Shown: in pieces, positions 40,590-53,603 of the stretch
How the letters are laid out: each line of letters starts with the position of its first letter
Position numbering within the stretch: position 1 is the stretch's first letter
Program-made: the position numbers and the translations under genes
The notes under the pieces: model-generated
What the model saw: only the letters and a program-made list of their open reading frames with translations
Database searches by the model: none
Told to the model about the DNA's origin: nothing
Source: Girardinichthys multiradiatus
Lineage: Eukaryota; Chordata; Actinopteri; Cyprinodontiformes; Goodeidae
Direction: 5' to 3'
DNA: 64,000 nucleotides
Assembly (NCBI RefSeq): GCF_021462225.1
Contig: NC_061811.1
Location: 4,857,163 to 4,921,162 of the forward strand

Positions 40590-41285
40590 TGAAATCCTTG
40601 ATGACCTTTTAAATGCAGCAGAGAGGGAAATAGATATTGAAATGGTTTGACTTTAATAAGTTGTCACTCAATTCAGGTAAAACCAAGTTCATGACATTGA
40701 GTAATAGCAAAATCAATAAGCCAATAAAAATTTTGATAAATTATGGTAAAATTGAAAGAGTGGATAAAAATACATTTCTGGGAATAATAACTGATCATAA
40801 ATTAAGCCGGAAGCCACATGATAAAAAGATCAAAACTAATATTTCTAAAACTATTTCAGTATTACACAAAATAAAATTACATTTCCATCCAATACTCAAT
40901 CTAATTTATATGTCCCCTTATAGTTCCGTACATAATTTACTGTTTGGGGATTTGGGGAAATGCATATAAAAACAACACTTTACCAATCTAGATGTTAGAG
41001 AATAAAGCCCTAAGAATTATAAAATTACTATGAACCAACCAATCCATTATTCAGTAATTTACAGATCATAAAATTTTATGATTTGGCTGATTTAAAAAAT
41101 ATTCAGAAAATGTACAAAGTGCATAATAAATTGTTTCCTCAGTGTTTTGAGATGCTTTGTAATCTTTTAAAGTCAGCATGAATTTAGGATTGTATATGTT
41201 TTAAAAAATCAAAAGTAAGAACAAATCGAAAGCAGAAATGTGTAAGGGAGTGAATTTATCGTACAGCTGTGAGCGTACATAAGGG
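40590..41285 (+). pseudogene. LINE reverse transcriptase C-terminal relic
   Basis: Plus strand. One open frame (from 40637) reads KWFDFNKLSLNSGKTKFMTL, later FLGIITDHKLSRKPHDKKIK and ISVLHKIK, the thumb region of a non-LTR reverse transcriptase. Further blocks follow in other frames (FYDLVDLK-like and MYKVHNKLLPQCI-like near 41077-41145). The catalytic palm is missing, and stops and frameshifts are frequent. Clade uncertain. Confidence 0.72.
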
Positions 41286-41579
41286 AATGTATAATTTTTT
41301 TTCTTTGTTATAAAAAATAACTAAAAGATACTCTGTTCGTTAAGTAAAGGACTTTGGCATGAGCCGTTGATGAAGGGTTTAGATTGTAGTTTTCTTCGTC
41401 CCACTCTTGCGTAAAAGTCAGATTTGTAGAGTGCACAATTAATACTTGCGGTGTGGATAACCTGTAACTGATGTCTTCATCACTACTCTGTGACTTTGAA
41501 TTAGGAGTTTAGGGCAAGGGTAGATGTAGGTGTAACAGTAGCACTTAGAAATAGGAAGCTAAACCACAATCTTCACATT

Positions 41580-41790
41580 TTCAGTCAGTCATTTTCTATA
41601 CCGCGGGCTCGTGGGGAAGCTGGTGCCTATCTCCAGCAGTCTATGGGAGGGAGGCTGGTCTACCATGGACAGGTCGCCAGTCCATCACAGGGCAGCACAC
41701 AAACAACCATGCACACACTCATTCACACACCTAAGGGCAATTTAGAGTGACCAATTAACCTAACAGGCATGTCGTTGGACTGTGGGAGGC
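41580..41790 (-). mobile_element. SINE-like retroposon, 5'-truncated
   Basis: Minus-strand relative of the element at 9843: the blocks CCTATCTCCAGCAGTCTATG, ACAGGTCGCCAGTCCATCAC and GGGCAATTTAGAG are shared. The tRNA-like head is missing, consistent with 5' truncation during retroposition. Confidence 0.7.
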
Positions 41791-44664
41791 CAGAGTACAT
41801 AAACTGCTAAAAAAGTAAGAACTTTTAAGAAAAAAAAAACATTTAGAGGCTTGTCACAATAACTACAGCCTTTAAGGGGTTAAAAACTATTTTATGCTGC
41901 CACATTTTTTTAATATTAGCCTAAATTACATTTAATGAAACATATTAAACTACATGACTCCTTCTGCTGGCTTTTTAAGCCAGCTGTTCTCCAAAGGTTA
42001 CTTTTTTTTGTGGTATAACAAACATGTGGCTAATCCATTCATGCAAAACACAAGTGCACATGTTCATGAATATATTCTAAAAAGGTCATGAATTTCAGTT
42101 TATCTTTCTCTTTGAAAGGTTTTTATTTTCCCATCCTGCATACGATAATTCATTGTTTCCATCATACAATAAATTAAAAAAAGAAAACATGTAAAAGCAT
42201 TAACCCTGTAAAAACACTTCTCTGTGCAGCTATAAAATATTTGACCTCTTTTTGTTAGTGCTACTCCAGCTGGTATCAAAAACTTTTGCAGAGCTCTCAA
42301 ACCAAACAATGAATGTGCTTCAAGTATAAAAGGAAAAAATTGTGAAAATTTCTGTCATTTTTCAGCCAAATGAATCCCTGTATTGGTTTTAGCACAGCAG
42401 CTGACAATACTCAGTAGCTTTAAATTCTTGATACATGTCATAAAGTGTGAACTCTGCCTACTGATAATGAAGCAGGTGACTGCTGTATGGCTCCAGAATG
42501 CTCTCAAATGCACAGTTTAATGGCTGTGTATGTGTCTGCATGTGTGTGCGCATTATCCATGTGTGGCTCCTTCACAAGGCTCCTGTCAGGTCTGTAATTG
42601 ACAGTCTAAGTGGGGCAGCAGAGAGGCCAGGCCCTGTTAATTTATTTTCTCAGACTCTATCCATATTTATGAGCTCCTACTGTTTTGTCTATCACCACCG
42701 ATCAAACTTTCCGATGCAATTGTACTCGCCAAAGCAAGAGAACCTCGTGCGAGTGGTCTCTTGTCCTGAAACATTCACATTAGTCTCTATTACTTTATTC
42801 ATTCATACCCCCAGTCCAGAAGGAGAGGCAGCGAGGAGTGAGATGGATAAGGGAAAGATGCCATTGGTGAGCATGATTAGAATAAGCTGCCAGAATCCGG
42901 TCATTATGCCAACACCCTCTGATCTGGCTCAAACTAATTGGTGTGGCTCTTGTGGGTGTGGGTTCCATCTCCTTTTATGTCCTAATAGCCTTTTTCCTTA
43001 TGGTGTGGCAAAAACTGATTAATCATAAACCATCATTAGTGCAATGATATTCTAAATATAACAAACCTGAACTTCAGGGAAACCCTTTTAAAACCAATAA
43101 TAATAATCATCATCCAGCTTGATCTTGGGATCACCTGCATGTTAAGTCTCACACTATCCTAAATTGAAAAGTGTTCAGAATAATTCATAATCCCCTCCTT
43201 TCCATTCAGAAAAAAAACCATTGAAGTCTTTGCACAATCTTATTCAAATCAAAATAACAAAAATTGACCAAATGCTATTTCACTCTGATGAAAGTAAAGT
43301 TAACGCAATATGAGGTGTCTGAATTTTGTGCAGACTCCAAATTTCCTGCCCAAACTGAGCAATGCCTGAAAATGTCTCAGCTGATGTTTATTTGTTTGAG
43401 TACTTTTTTTGAGAACTTCTTCATGTCGGTGTTGCGTGAAGTTGACCAACTTCTGGTGCCTGGGAACAGGTATTGCCAGGAAGATTAGGCAACAATGCAC
43501 AATTACTTCCAATTCTACGGTTTTTAATCATAAACAGGATGTTTCATATCTGCCCTCAAGTTTTCTGTTGGAAAACAGTCAGCTGATTGAGCAGTCTACT
43601 CCATAACAATTTGGTTTTACTCAGCCTTTCAGAGAGGAATATACTATAACCGGCATGTACAACATTATTTCTGTTGAAAACAATGATCAGTCTGGTTTGT
43701 AATGTTGGACTGCAATAAATATGAACACAATTATACATGATAGGTTGCTGTTTATTTCCACTCACTCCCCCTTTAATGAATTTAATTTGTTTACAAGCCA
43801 ACCTCAAGGAAATATTTGCTGGTGGGACTCCAGTGTTTGCGGTGTTAGATGATGGTTTACCTGTATCATCTGGGGTAGAAGAGTAATTAAGTGCTATTTT
43901 GATCCCACAAACATACACTCATTTCCATTCATTAAGACTTGTTAGGCTTTCATCAAATCAACATTGCACCCTGATGTAAGCATGCATAATGGAGATTACT
44001 GTAAGTGGCCCATTGCATGTCGGCTCCAGTTTCTGCCTTTGCTAACTTCAAGAAAACTTTGTGGTATTAAGTTATGCTTCTCAGATTCTTCTTAGATTGA
44101 TCACATCTTGCGGGGGAAACCATTATTATTAAAATAAGTGTGGATTTGTAATAGTTTCAGCAACTCAACAAACAATCCTTAATAAAGCAGCACTTAAAAT
44201 GCACTAAATGAATAATTTAAATTGTTTATATACTTGTGCTAAAAGCTTTCATTTGCATGTTGTTTCATATTTATGTCACACTTGTTCCCTCTATCTTTCT
44301 AATTCTCTTCTCTGAGTGGAATTACTAATGGCTGCATTGTGACTTTTAAACTACAAATGATTTCTCTCCAGTCTGAAAGAAAACCCATTCTAATAGAGTC
44401 TCCCAGCATGCACTGATGATTATAGAAACCTTCCTAGTTAAAATTGCCTTAGTAATTGTCTCACTGCTCATACTAAGCCAGCTACTTCCCTACTAAACCA
44501 TGCTGAGAAGAAACAGAAGGCATTAGATTACCCCGCAGAAAAGAAAGAAAGGTTTGTTTCGTACAACAATGTCCTGATCAAGACTTTTTGTTGCCAAAAC
44601 CAATCCGAGTCATTTAAGATTAAACATCTGCTATCACAGAGTTCTAACCTGATATTACATGACA
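41791..44664. other. Non-coding, with a long chance frame
   Basis: No recognised repeats. 42480-43020 is of balanced composition and keeps one frame open for 174 codons; see findings. 43740-43900 is also of balanced composition. No structural RNA was recognised. Confidence 0.4.
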
Positions 44665-45115
44665 GTCAATAACACTTAATGGTTCAGCAGACCAAGACAT
44701 TTTGCACAATTGTTTGCCCCAATTTTGTGGAAACAGTTTAGAGCCACTTCATGTTCGAACAGGACTGTGCATCACTGCAGAAAGCAAGGCCCATAAAAAC
44801 ATGGTTGAGCGACTGAGTGTGGAAGAACTTAACTGCCCTTCACAGCATGTTGAGACACACAGTCAACCTCATTGAACACCTTTGAAATGAATTTTAGTGG
44901 AGACTGTGAGCCAAGCCTTCTCATCCAACATCAGTGTCCTCATAAATGCATGCATTAAAACACACCTAATACTTGTGTAAAGCCTTCCCAGAAGAGTTGA
45001 AGCTGCTATAGCTGCAAATGCCAGGTATAGATCATGTTAAACCATAGGGATTAAGTATGGGATGCCACTCAATTCATATGGATGTGAAGGCAGAGCGAAT
45101 GCTTTTGACAATATA
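44665..45115 (+). pseudogene. Older Tc1 relic, 3' half
   Basis: A plus-strand decayed transposase C-terminus (CATAAAAACATGGTTGAGCG near 44793, TTGAACACCTTTGAAATGAA near 44872, CTTCCCAGAAGAGTTGAAGC near 44986) followed by the family's 3' end, GCTTTTGACAATATA. Its last bases continue after the inserted young copy as TAGTGTA (46726-46732). All three catalytic positions are damaged or missing. Confidence 0.75.
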
Positions 45116-46725
45116 CAGGTCCTTCTCAAAATATTAGCATATTGTGATAAAGTTCATTATTTTCCATAATGTAATGATGAAAATTTAACATTCATATATT
45201 TTAGATTCATTGCACACTAACTGAAATATTTAAGGTCTTTTATTGTCTTAATACGGATGATTGTGGCATACAGCTCATGAAAACCCCAAATTTCTATCTC
45301 ACAAAATTAGCATATCATTAAAAGGGTCTCTAAACGAGCTATGAACCTAATCATCTGAATCAACGAGTTAACTCTAAACACCAGCAAAAGATTCCTGAGG
45401 CCTTTAAAACTCCCAGCCTGGTTCATCACTCAAAACCCCAATCATGGGTAAGACTGCCGACCTGACTGCTGTCCAGAAGGCCACTATTGACACCCTCAAG
45501 CAAGAGGGTAAGACACAGAAAGACATTTCTGAACGAATAGGCTGTTCCCAGAGTGCTGTATCAAGGCACCTCAGTGGGAAGTCTGTGGGAAGGAAAAAGT
45601 GTGGCAGAAAACGCTGCACAACGAGAAGAGGTGACCGAACCCTGAGGAAGATTGTGGAGAAGGGCCGATTCCAGACCTTGGGGGACCTGCGGAAGCAGTG
45701 GACTGAGTCTGGAGTAGAAACATCCAGAGCCACCGTGCACAGGCGTGTGCAGGAAATGGGCTACAGGTGCCGCATTCCCCAGGTCAAGCCACTTTTGAAC
45801 CAGAAACAACGGCAGAAGCGCCTGACCTGGGCTACAGAGAAGCAGCACTGGACTGTTGCTCAGTGGTCCAAAGTACTTTTTTCGGATGAAAGCAAATTCT
45901 GCATGTCATTCGGAAATCAAGGTGCCAGAGTCTGGAGGAAGACTGGGGAGAAGGAAATGCCAAAATGCCAGAAGTCCAGTGTTAAGTACCCACAGTCAGT
46001 GATGGTCTGGGGTGCCGTGTCAGCTGCTGGTGTTGGTCCACTGTGTTTTATCAAGGGCAGGGTCAATGCAGCTAGCTATCAGGAGATTTTGGAGCACTTC
46101 ATGCTTCCATCTGCTGAAAAGCTTTATGGAGATGAAGATTTCATTTTTTAGCACGACCTGGCACCTGCTCACAGTGCCAGAACCATTGGTAAATGGTTTA
46201 CTGACCATGGTATCACTGTGCTCAATTGGCCTGCCAACTCTCCTGACCTGAACCCCATAGAGAATCTGTGGGATATTGTGAAGAGAACGTTGAGAGACTC
46301 AAGACCCAACACTCTGGATGAGCTAAAGGCCGCTATCGAAGCATCCTGGGCCTCCATAAGACCTCAGCAGTGCCACAGGCTGATTGCCTCCATGCCACGC
46401 CGCATTGAAGCAGTCATTTCTGCCAAAGGATTCCCGAACAAGTATTGAGTGCATAACTGTACATGATTATTTGAAGGTTGACGTTTTTTGTATTAAAAAC
46501 ACTTTTCTTTTATTGGTCGGATGAAATATGCTAATTTTGTGAGATAGGAATTTTGGGTTTTCATGAGCTGTATGCCAAAATCATCCTTATTAAGACAATA
46601 AAAAACCTGAAATATTTCAGTTAGTCTGCAATGAATCTAAAATATATGAATGTTAAATTTTCATCATTACATTATGGAAAATAATGAACTTTATCACAAT
46701 ATGCTAATATTTTGAGAAGGACCTG
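45116..46725 (+). mobile_element. Young Tc1 copy A, near full length
   Basis: The 1610-bp element begins CAGGTCCTTCTCAAAATATT and ends with its reverse complement, inside a TA duplication (45114-45115 and 46726-46727). The terminal inverted repeats are about 200 bp each (45116-45315 and about 46527-46725) and contain subterminal repeats of TTAGCATAT. The single gene inside has one nonsense codon. A second, nearly identical copy lies at 58441-60049. Low divergence, intact ends and a clean TA duplication point to recent mobility. Confidence 0.95.
45444..46448 (+). pseudogene. Tc1 transposase, one premature stop
   Basis: The frame has 334 codons, the usual Tc1 length, from ATG at 45444 to TGA at 46446-46448. 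Residues 1-60 form the first helix-turn-helix (DLTAVQKATIDTLKQEGKTQ), then a basic GRKRCTTRRGDRT linker with an AT-hook-like/NLS character, a second helix-turn-helix to about 110, and the DDE domain: D148 (FSDES), D238 (HDLAPAH) and E273 (LNPIENLWD), spacing 34. Codon 236 is TAG (46149-46151), a C-to-T change from glutamine just before the second catalytic residue. Truncation there removes two of the three catalytic acids. All else is intact. It acts in the nucleus, binding the inverted repeats and integrating at TA. Confidence 0.93.
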
Positions 46726-46727
46726 TA

Positions 46728-49700
46728 GTGTATGTCCGTCTTGACAGATACAGCTACAGCTTTCAGTGAAGTCATGTCTTGGTCCAGCTGTTGCTGCTTG
46801 AGTTTACATGAGGAGCAGTTTGCTGATGTGCTACACAAGCAGAGCATGTGGGGAAGGTGACATCACACAAATAGACCGAGAACCTGCAGTCGTCTTCAGA
46901 GTTTGTATTTTTCTTTTACTGTTAACAGTAAAAACCACTTAATTGTTTCGCTTCTATTGCTGTTTTCTGTTTCCTATTTTATGTTTGCTGTCATCTAAAA
47001 AGAATCATGTCACAAGGGTCCAAATGTCAGTAACTAAAGGGGATTTTCAGGAACATGAAATTCTGTCATGTCATTGAAGTATGTGTGTCACATTTGATGT
47101 GGTCCTATTCTGAATAGTGCATGTATGTTGGGATTAAGGATGTGGAATTCAAGGTGTTCAATTGTGTCAGGACAAGGTACATTACGTTTGCCTGATATTA
47201 CTGTCTTTTTAAACATTGGATCCACAAACTTTGGTAACATCAATGGTTGGCTAACAGTATAGGTGCTCACCAAAACAAGGTTTTTCAGAGAATCCGATAG
47301 TCTTTATTTAAAAACGCCTAGATCAGGATGTCCCAATACAAGCCAGAGTGAGATATCCCTAGTTTTATATGTAGTTGCATTTATTGTTATTTTTATTTGC
47401 AGTTTACCGTCATGCTTGTAAGGTCAAACTAGTCATAAAATGTGTAAATTTAAAATAAGTTTCATGCAACCTAGATGTTTTCTGAAATGTGCAGATCTCC
47501 AATTGTAATGCATGCAAAAACAACATAGATCAGTTTTCCTGAGAACAGGTTGCAAGGGTTTGCAAAGATAGAGCTGAAATATTAAGAAAAATGCTGTTTC
47601 TTAATATTTGAGAAAAATGAAATCAAAGGGTAAAGCATTAAAGTGCAAAATATGAGTGTATTTTAGAATGCATACAATTTGCAAAAGAAAAACAGAAAAC
47701 ACAACAAAACAGTAAAAAAAAACACTACATTTCAAAGAATTGGAGCAAAATAAAACTAAAAAGATTTCAGACAAACTCAGGGATTGAGAAAAGACTCAGT
47801 CAAATGATTATAAAATAAGCTAAAAATGAAAATAACACAGCAAATATTTTACATAATATATGTATACAATGAATGACTTTTTTTTATGTTTCGAGGGCAC
47901 ACAAAAATGTGTCTGTGTCCATCTCATACTGTACGCGCTGTCCCCTTCAAAAAGAAAATTAAATATGCTGCATTACCAAATTATCTGCTGCATAATGAAG
48001 TCTTAAGATTTTTATCAACTACTTCCGTGAAGGAGGGGATGAGATGGAGATTGAGGGATGATATAAAAGAATTAATTAAGGAGAGGAAGCAGCTTCCAAC
48101 TCCTGGAATGTGTCCCAGGTGGAAACGTGTCATTGAACTGACTCCTGTGCGAACAGAGGTTGAGCCTGCATGCCTTGATTAATCAATGCACCGTGTTTTC
48201 TCCCCACTTGAACCCAAGGCCGAGCCATATTTCATGGGAATAAACTGTGCAGCGTACTGACACAGGTCTGACCATAAAACCAAAGGTAATTAGGAGCCAC
48301 TGGAAGACGGCCAATAAAAGCCAGCAGGTCAGGCAGATTCAGTGTACCCTCTAAAAGCTGAACACAGACAAACATGCTCATAGAATGAACCAGCTGAAGA
48401 ACTTTGAGACCTAGAGACAATAGGAATTTACTGTGTTGGAAGTGTGCAGACTTTGACAATACTTTCATATCACTGCATGAACTGGATTTCCTATAAGATT
48501 ATCTACACAAATTGACGGAAGAGTAGAGTGAGCATCCCACTAATGGCACCACATTGGCAGCAAGTTGCCTTCAACATGTCACCGTGGAGTAAATCCATCA
48601 CCTCAGGTCCTGTGACATGCCTTTCTTGCCTGTTTTTCAGGATATTACAATCACATCTGTCTCCACATATGCTTTTTATGAGCACAGCATTCAACAGTGT
48701 GTAGGACAATGATGAGCAAGGAGTAAAAAGGCATTAAAAAATCTGTAGTTGCCACAAAATGAAGCATGAGTCGCAAGAGAGTAGCAGAGAAGGCAAGAAA
48801 GAAGGGGCTTATTAGTTTAGTCATTTTGGCTAAGTGCCTTGGCTGCAGTACACCGCTGGTTAGAGGTCCCTTCTTTATTATACTACTGTTATGAAATCTG
48901 CCAAGGAGCATCTCTTCTGGCTCTGTGCTTAATGTAGCTCGAACAGCAAATGGCCAGGCATTTATTCTTCTGTGCGTTCCTCATTACAGACAGAGGCAGA
49001 TAAAGACAGAGCTTTCATTTCAGCTATTTGGATGTTTATATGCACAGTGTGGGAGGGAAGAAGGAAGAGCTACAGATTGCACTGTAAGCATTTCAGGCCA
49101 CTTTTATTAAATCTTTATTTAGATGTATGCATATAGCTTCCCAGGCTCTGTTGCGTGGGACTGGCTTGAAATATTAATGTCAGTGATTTGATCAAAACCA
49201 GATTTGGAGCAATCGAGCAAGTCAACATCAGAGAAATACAGCAATGAGTTATTTAAGGGACAGACTTTGAACAAGAAGTGGTTCCTGTCTTTAAAAATCA
49301 CATCTGTAGCACATTATAAATTTTGATGTTGATTACAGCCTCATTAAACTCTCCTCCAATCAAAAGCAGTCCTGGTCAGAATTACTGACATCCATTTATT
49401 TATTGTAAGCACAAAATTAAGAAAATCTGCTTACATAAACTCAGATAAACAATTATCAAAACTTCAACTGAATTCAACCAAGGGAATATATTTGTTACAA
49501 AGAATTAGGAAATATGTATTTGGTCCATTATTTATTTGTTGTAACTATGCTTTCCAGTAATAAATCTTGTACCACTGGAAATGCCGCCTACAACCCCAAA
49601 ATAGTGCCACTTTGCCAAGGTAAATGCATTTGTTGGTTAAGCAGCAGTTGAGTATGTGGGTTGTACCCATGTGAATGTTGCCACATGTTCTCTGTCAAAG

Positions 49701-50302
49701 CTAATGTAAGAACAGAGGCAGGCTGTTCCACTCCATTTTACGCTGACTTAAGCTATGTGCCTAGGTTATGAAGTTTACTTAAAATCTGGGCTCGCTACAA
49801 AGAGGTCGGCCAAAGCGCTGCTGAAATCATTTTCCTCGCTTTCAGAAAAAGCAGCAGGGAAGTTGAATGAACATCATTTTCAAATTAAGCACTCTTTAAC
49901 TTCTTGTCTCTTGCAAAAGGCCCAGATTGTTTTAAGTTGCTTAATAAGGTGTTTTTGTATACTGACAGCAAAGGCAGTGGTAAAACTTTGTCCTGGATGG
50001 CCACATGTTGCTTTGTGTACCACTTTGAATGATTACTAGAAAAACACAAAAGCAATTATTGTAGTCAAGAACAGCCTCTATCAACAAACCATCGGAAAAA
50101 AAGTGAAAAACCTAAACGGTCACTTATGTACTGCAGCTAATTTAATGTAAACTATTATCATAATCATATGTTAGTTTTAAGGCATTTTTAAAGTAAAAAA
50201 TACTTAAGTCTACGATATGTTTTTCCCAATTTTTATTTTACTTATTTATCCATTTTAGTTATTGACAGTCTGGGAGGTTATGTTTTCAGTTGAGTTTGTT
50301 TA

Positions 50303-50341
<39 letters not shown>

Positions 50342-51775
50342 GCAGCTTTACGGAAGGAGCTTTACAGACAAATTCACCCTACATTGGGTGGCGGCGGTAT
50401 GCAGTCTCTGACTGCCTTGTTTTTCTCATATTTTAATGTTGCTATGCTTTGATCTGAGTTTAGTAAGTAAAGATGGTCCATGTTGTTGGTGCCTTAAACC
50501 TAACTGTCAATTAACACTAAACACTATAGAACTGGATTATATTTGGAGGCAGACATGGATCAAACCAAAATAAAACAGAAAAAAACCTGCAAGCCTAATG
50601 CGCAATGAACATTGACAGCATGTTACATCATCCAGCCTGGACAGCTTCTGCAGCTGAAGTTGCAGGCAAGCAGACCCTCCAGATGGCATCCGCAGCATAC
50701 ATGGCATGACCTTCTGCAGCGTGGGTACTCAGGAGTACTGAGTGACCATGCAAACAGCGGGCAGGGTTCTCAGATGTTTGAGCATCCCCCGGGAAATACA
50801 GCAGAATGAGATGCCCATCACTCTCTGGATCTGCAGATGCGCCTTACAACTGCCAGGCTTTCAGCTTCATTACGCCTGGATCTGATACGTACCGAGGAAT
50901 GCAGCCTCAGGCTAATCGTATAGCCGCCCTATCTTCTGGGCGCACACACATACATGCATGCACACAGTAGGAATCATTTCTAAAAGAAGGCAATTTAATC
51001 CACAGAAGGATGTGATGGAGAAGAATTTTAACTTTTTCTGAGCTGTATTTTAAATATGAGCAGGATAGAGTGGATAAAATCCTTTCAACACAAAGGAACT
51101 GGAGACCTTATGAAGAGATTTTAGTGAAACCATTAAGAAGATTTGAGGAAATTATGATTAAAATTAATGATTAAGTGTTGATATTTGGTATGTCAGGATA
51201 CAGAAGTCTGGTATTCATTAATTTTTCCTTACAGACCAACCAGGGAGAATTAGTTTCAGAAGATGGTGACAAATAAACAGACACGAGAAGAAGAGGCGTT
51301 CCTTAAAGTCATTATTCTTTCTACTGTGAAACCAACATGATGTAGTATTAGAGTGAGCATTCACCCTTAATGAAACAGGAACGTTTCCCTGTGAGCAGCT
51401 GGACGTTTATTCATCAGCAGCAGAGACGTTCCCCGCCATGCGATATGTAATTAGTGTGTAATCCCCTGCCTTTTGGAATTGAGACCAAAAAATGATGATG
51501 CAGAACCAAAATGAGAAATTAATTCAGCAATGCCACAGATAGGCATTTATTTTATTTTCTCACCCTCAATATGCCAACAATGTAAAAGTTATTACAAAAG
51601 CTTTAATGTAGAAATGGTTATTACAGCAATTTGTATGGGCAACCAGTGTTGCATTTCCCTTACTGTCAGTCATGTTTTTCATTACAACCTCTATCCCTGT
51701 CCGTCATTAGTCTGTTTGTTCAGACTATGTTACTGGCAGAGCCAATATAGGTGGATACTGGAAGAAATGCTGTAT
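46728..51775. other. Non-coding, no gene recognised
   Basis: About 5 kb without a supported gene or transposon. Features seen: a TG microsatellite at 50305-50339 and balanced-composition blocks at about 47880-48200, 50600-50950 and 51240-51500 that may be regulatory. The last includes TAATTAGTGTGTAATCCCC, with homeodomain-type TAAT cores. The region 49360-49600 may hold very old repeat debris. Confidence 0.4.
50305..50339. repeat. (TG)n microsatellite
   Basis: About 17 TG units, uninterrupted. Confidence 0.95.
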
Positions 51776-51777
51776 AC

Positions 51778-52880
51778 AGTGCTGTGAAAAACGTATTTGC
51801 CCCCTGACAGATTTCTTCTGATTTAGCTTTTTTGTCATACCTAAATGTTTTAGATCAACAAACAGAACAGACAAAGATTACCTTAATAAATACCAAATGA
51901 AATTTTTAAATGATGTTTAATTTATTAGGGAGCAAAAAGTTCTCCGGCCCAATCTGGCCCTGTGGGGAAATATTAACTCAACCTCTTAATAAATCATGTA
52001 TTACTGATTAAAGATAATATCCATAGTCACACTCAGGCTTGATTACTAACTGACCAGGAGAATCAGAAAATCACTTCAACTGAACCTATCTGACAACATG
52101 AAGTAGGGTAAAAGGACATCATGGACTGATCTGATGATGAGGTTCTAATGAGAAACAAAGTAATTGACTTCTATCAGGTTAGAAAACCAATTCTAAAGTT
52201 TTTAAGCTCCAGAGAACCTCAGTGAGAGCTTTTATCCACACATGGAGAAAACATGGAAGAGTGGTGAACTTTCCCAGGAGTGGCTAGGCTACAAGAATTA
52301 CTCCAAGAACACATCCATAACTCATCCAGGAGAACCAAGAGCAACATCTAAACATCGGCAGGCCTCACTTGCCTTAGTTGAAGCCAGTGTTCCTGAAGGA
52401 GAATATCTGACCATCAGTGTATGACCTACACAGGGTTATGCAGCAGGATGATGGACCAAAGCACATCAACAAGTCCACCTCTGAATACTTAAACAAAAAC
52501 AAATTAAGGTTTTGAAGGGACCTGGTCAAGGTTTTGAATTAAATCTGATCTGATTGAGATGCTTTAGCAAGACCACAAACTGTTCATGACTAGCATCACC
52601 ACAAACAGGCCGTTCAGGGTAGAAAACCCCTGCAGAAGAAGAGTGAGAGAAATCTCCTCCACAGTGATGTTAAAGACTCATTGGATGTTCATATAAAGGG
52701 CCAGGTTAGTTCAAATAGCTTTTTCCACTTTAATTAATGAAATCATCACTTGAAAACTGCTTTTCTGGATTTACTCAGATTGTTTGATCTACAATTATAA
52801 TTTGTTTATTTAAAACATTGAAGTGTAAAAATGAGCAAAAACAGAAGAAGGTAAAGATGAAAATATTCCATGTTTTTATA
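51778..52880 (+). mobile_element. Decayed Tc1 copy
   Basis: The left end CAGTGCTGTGAAAAACGTAT follows a TA. The plus strand then shows a leader, a transposase region (KTWKSGELSQEWLGYKNYSK and GEPRATSKHRQASLALVEAS in one frame at 52242 onward), the block equivalent to QQDDGPKHINKSTSEYLN at about 52443-52495, and the family 3' end GGGCCAGGTTAGTTCAAATAG. The right inverted repeat is weak near 52860-52880. The catalytic SDE and NPIE regions are deleted or mutated. Same or close family as the relic at 20525. Confidence 0.72.
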
Positions 52881-53590
52881 TGCCTTTAAAAATTCCTCAG
52901 TTATGTAAATTGTGGCTTAGATATTCCTCTAGGATCCCAACGTCTACATTGTGCATCATAGATTGAATATTTTAATTAGACAGAATCCACGTCAAAGCGT
53001 TGCGACTCTTGCCTGAAATAGTTCAAGCGGTGATAAATGAGGAATGAGAGCAGAGAACAGAGTATTGTCAAAATTTGATTAATATGAAAAATTGTGTTTG
53101 ACTAATTGTATTTTATAATCTGTCCAATCTATCAAAAAGCCAGTAACAATTTGTCTTAGTTTGATACATTATCAAGAATTCAGTTTGACATTCATCGCTT
53201 TGAATTTGAAACGTAATATTTAACCGCATGGCCTAAAGCACAGCAGTCACAGTACTAAGCTGTTAGGCACAGAAGGCAATTTCTAACCCTATTATTCTCA
53301 TTATGCATGGACTGCCTCACTAACTCAGCTTTATACAGACATAAGAATTTCATCAACAAATTTCAAGTAATTCTATACCTTCAATAAAAAAACTATTTTG
53401 TCACCAGCAGAGATCCACATCACACATTAGAGGAAAATAGGCTCTCACAAATTATATTTTTTGGCATTGTATCAGGTGTGTCATTATGCATGTGTGCTGT
53501 GTGAGCGTGGTTGGGGTTATTAGGGGTTGACTATTAGAGTGGTGGTGGTGGTGGGTGGTTCAAGGGGCTTTAGTAGAGTTGGGTCATTCT

Positions 53591-53603
53591 GTTGCCTGGT
53601 AAC
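53591..53603. promoter_or_regulatory. RFX X-box-like site, GTTGCCTGGTAAC
   Basis: Half-sites GTTGCC and GGTAAC separated by one base fit the X-box consensus with a short spacer. No adjacent promoter was recognised. Confidence 0.3.

Noticed and set aside
45444..46448. Domesticated (host-recruited) transposase gene
   Set aside because: It has intact inverted repeats, a TA duplication, a nonsense codon and a near-identical second copy, all typical of an ordinary mobile element.
47886..48182. 98-codon frame as a small gene
   Set aside because: No family features, no splice or promoter evidence; the block may be conserved non-coding DNA but cannot be tested here.
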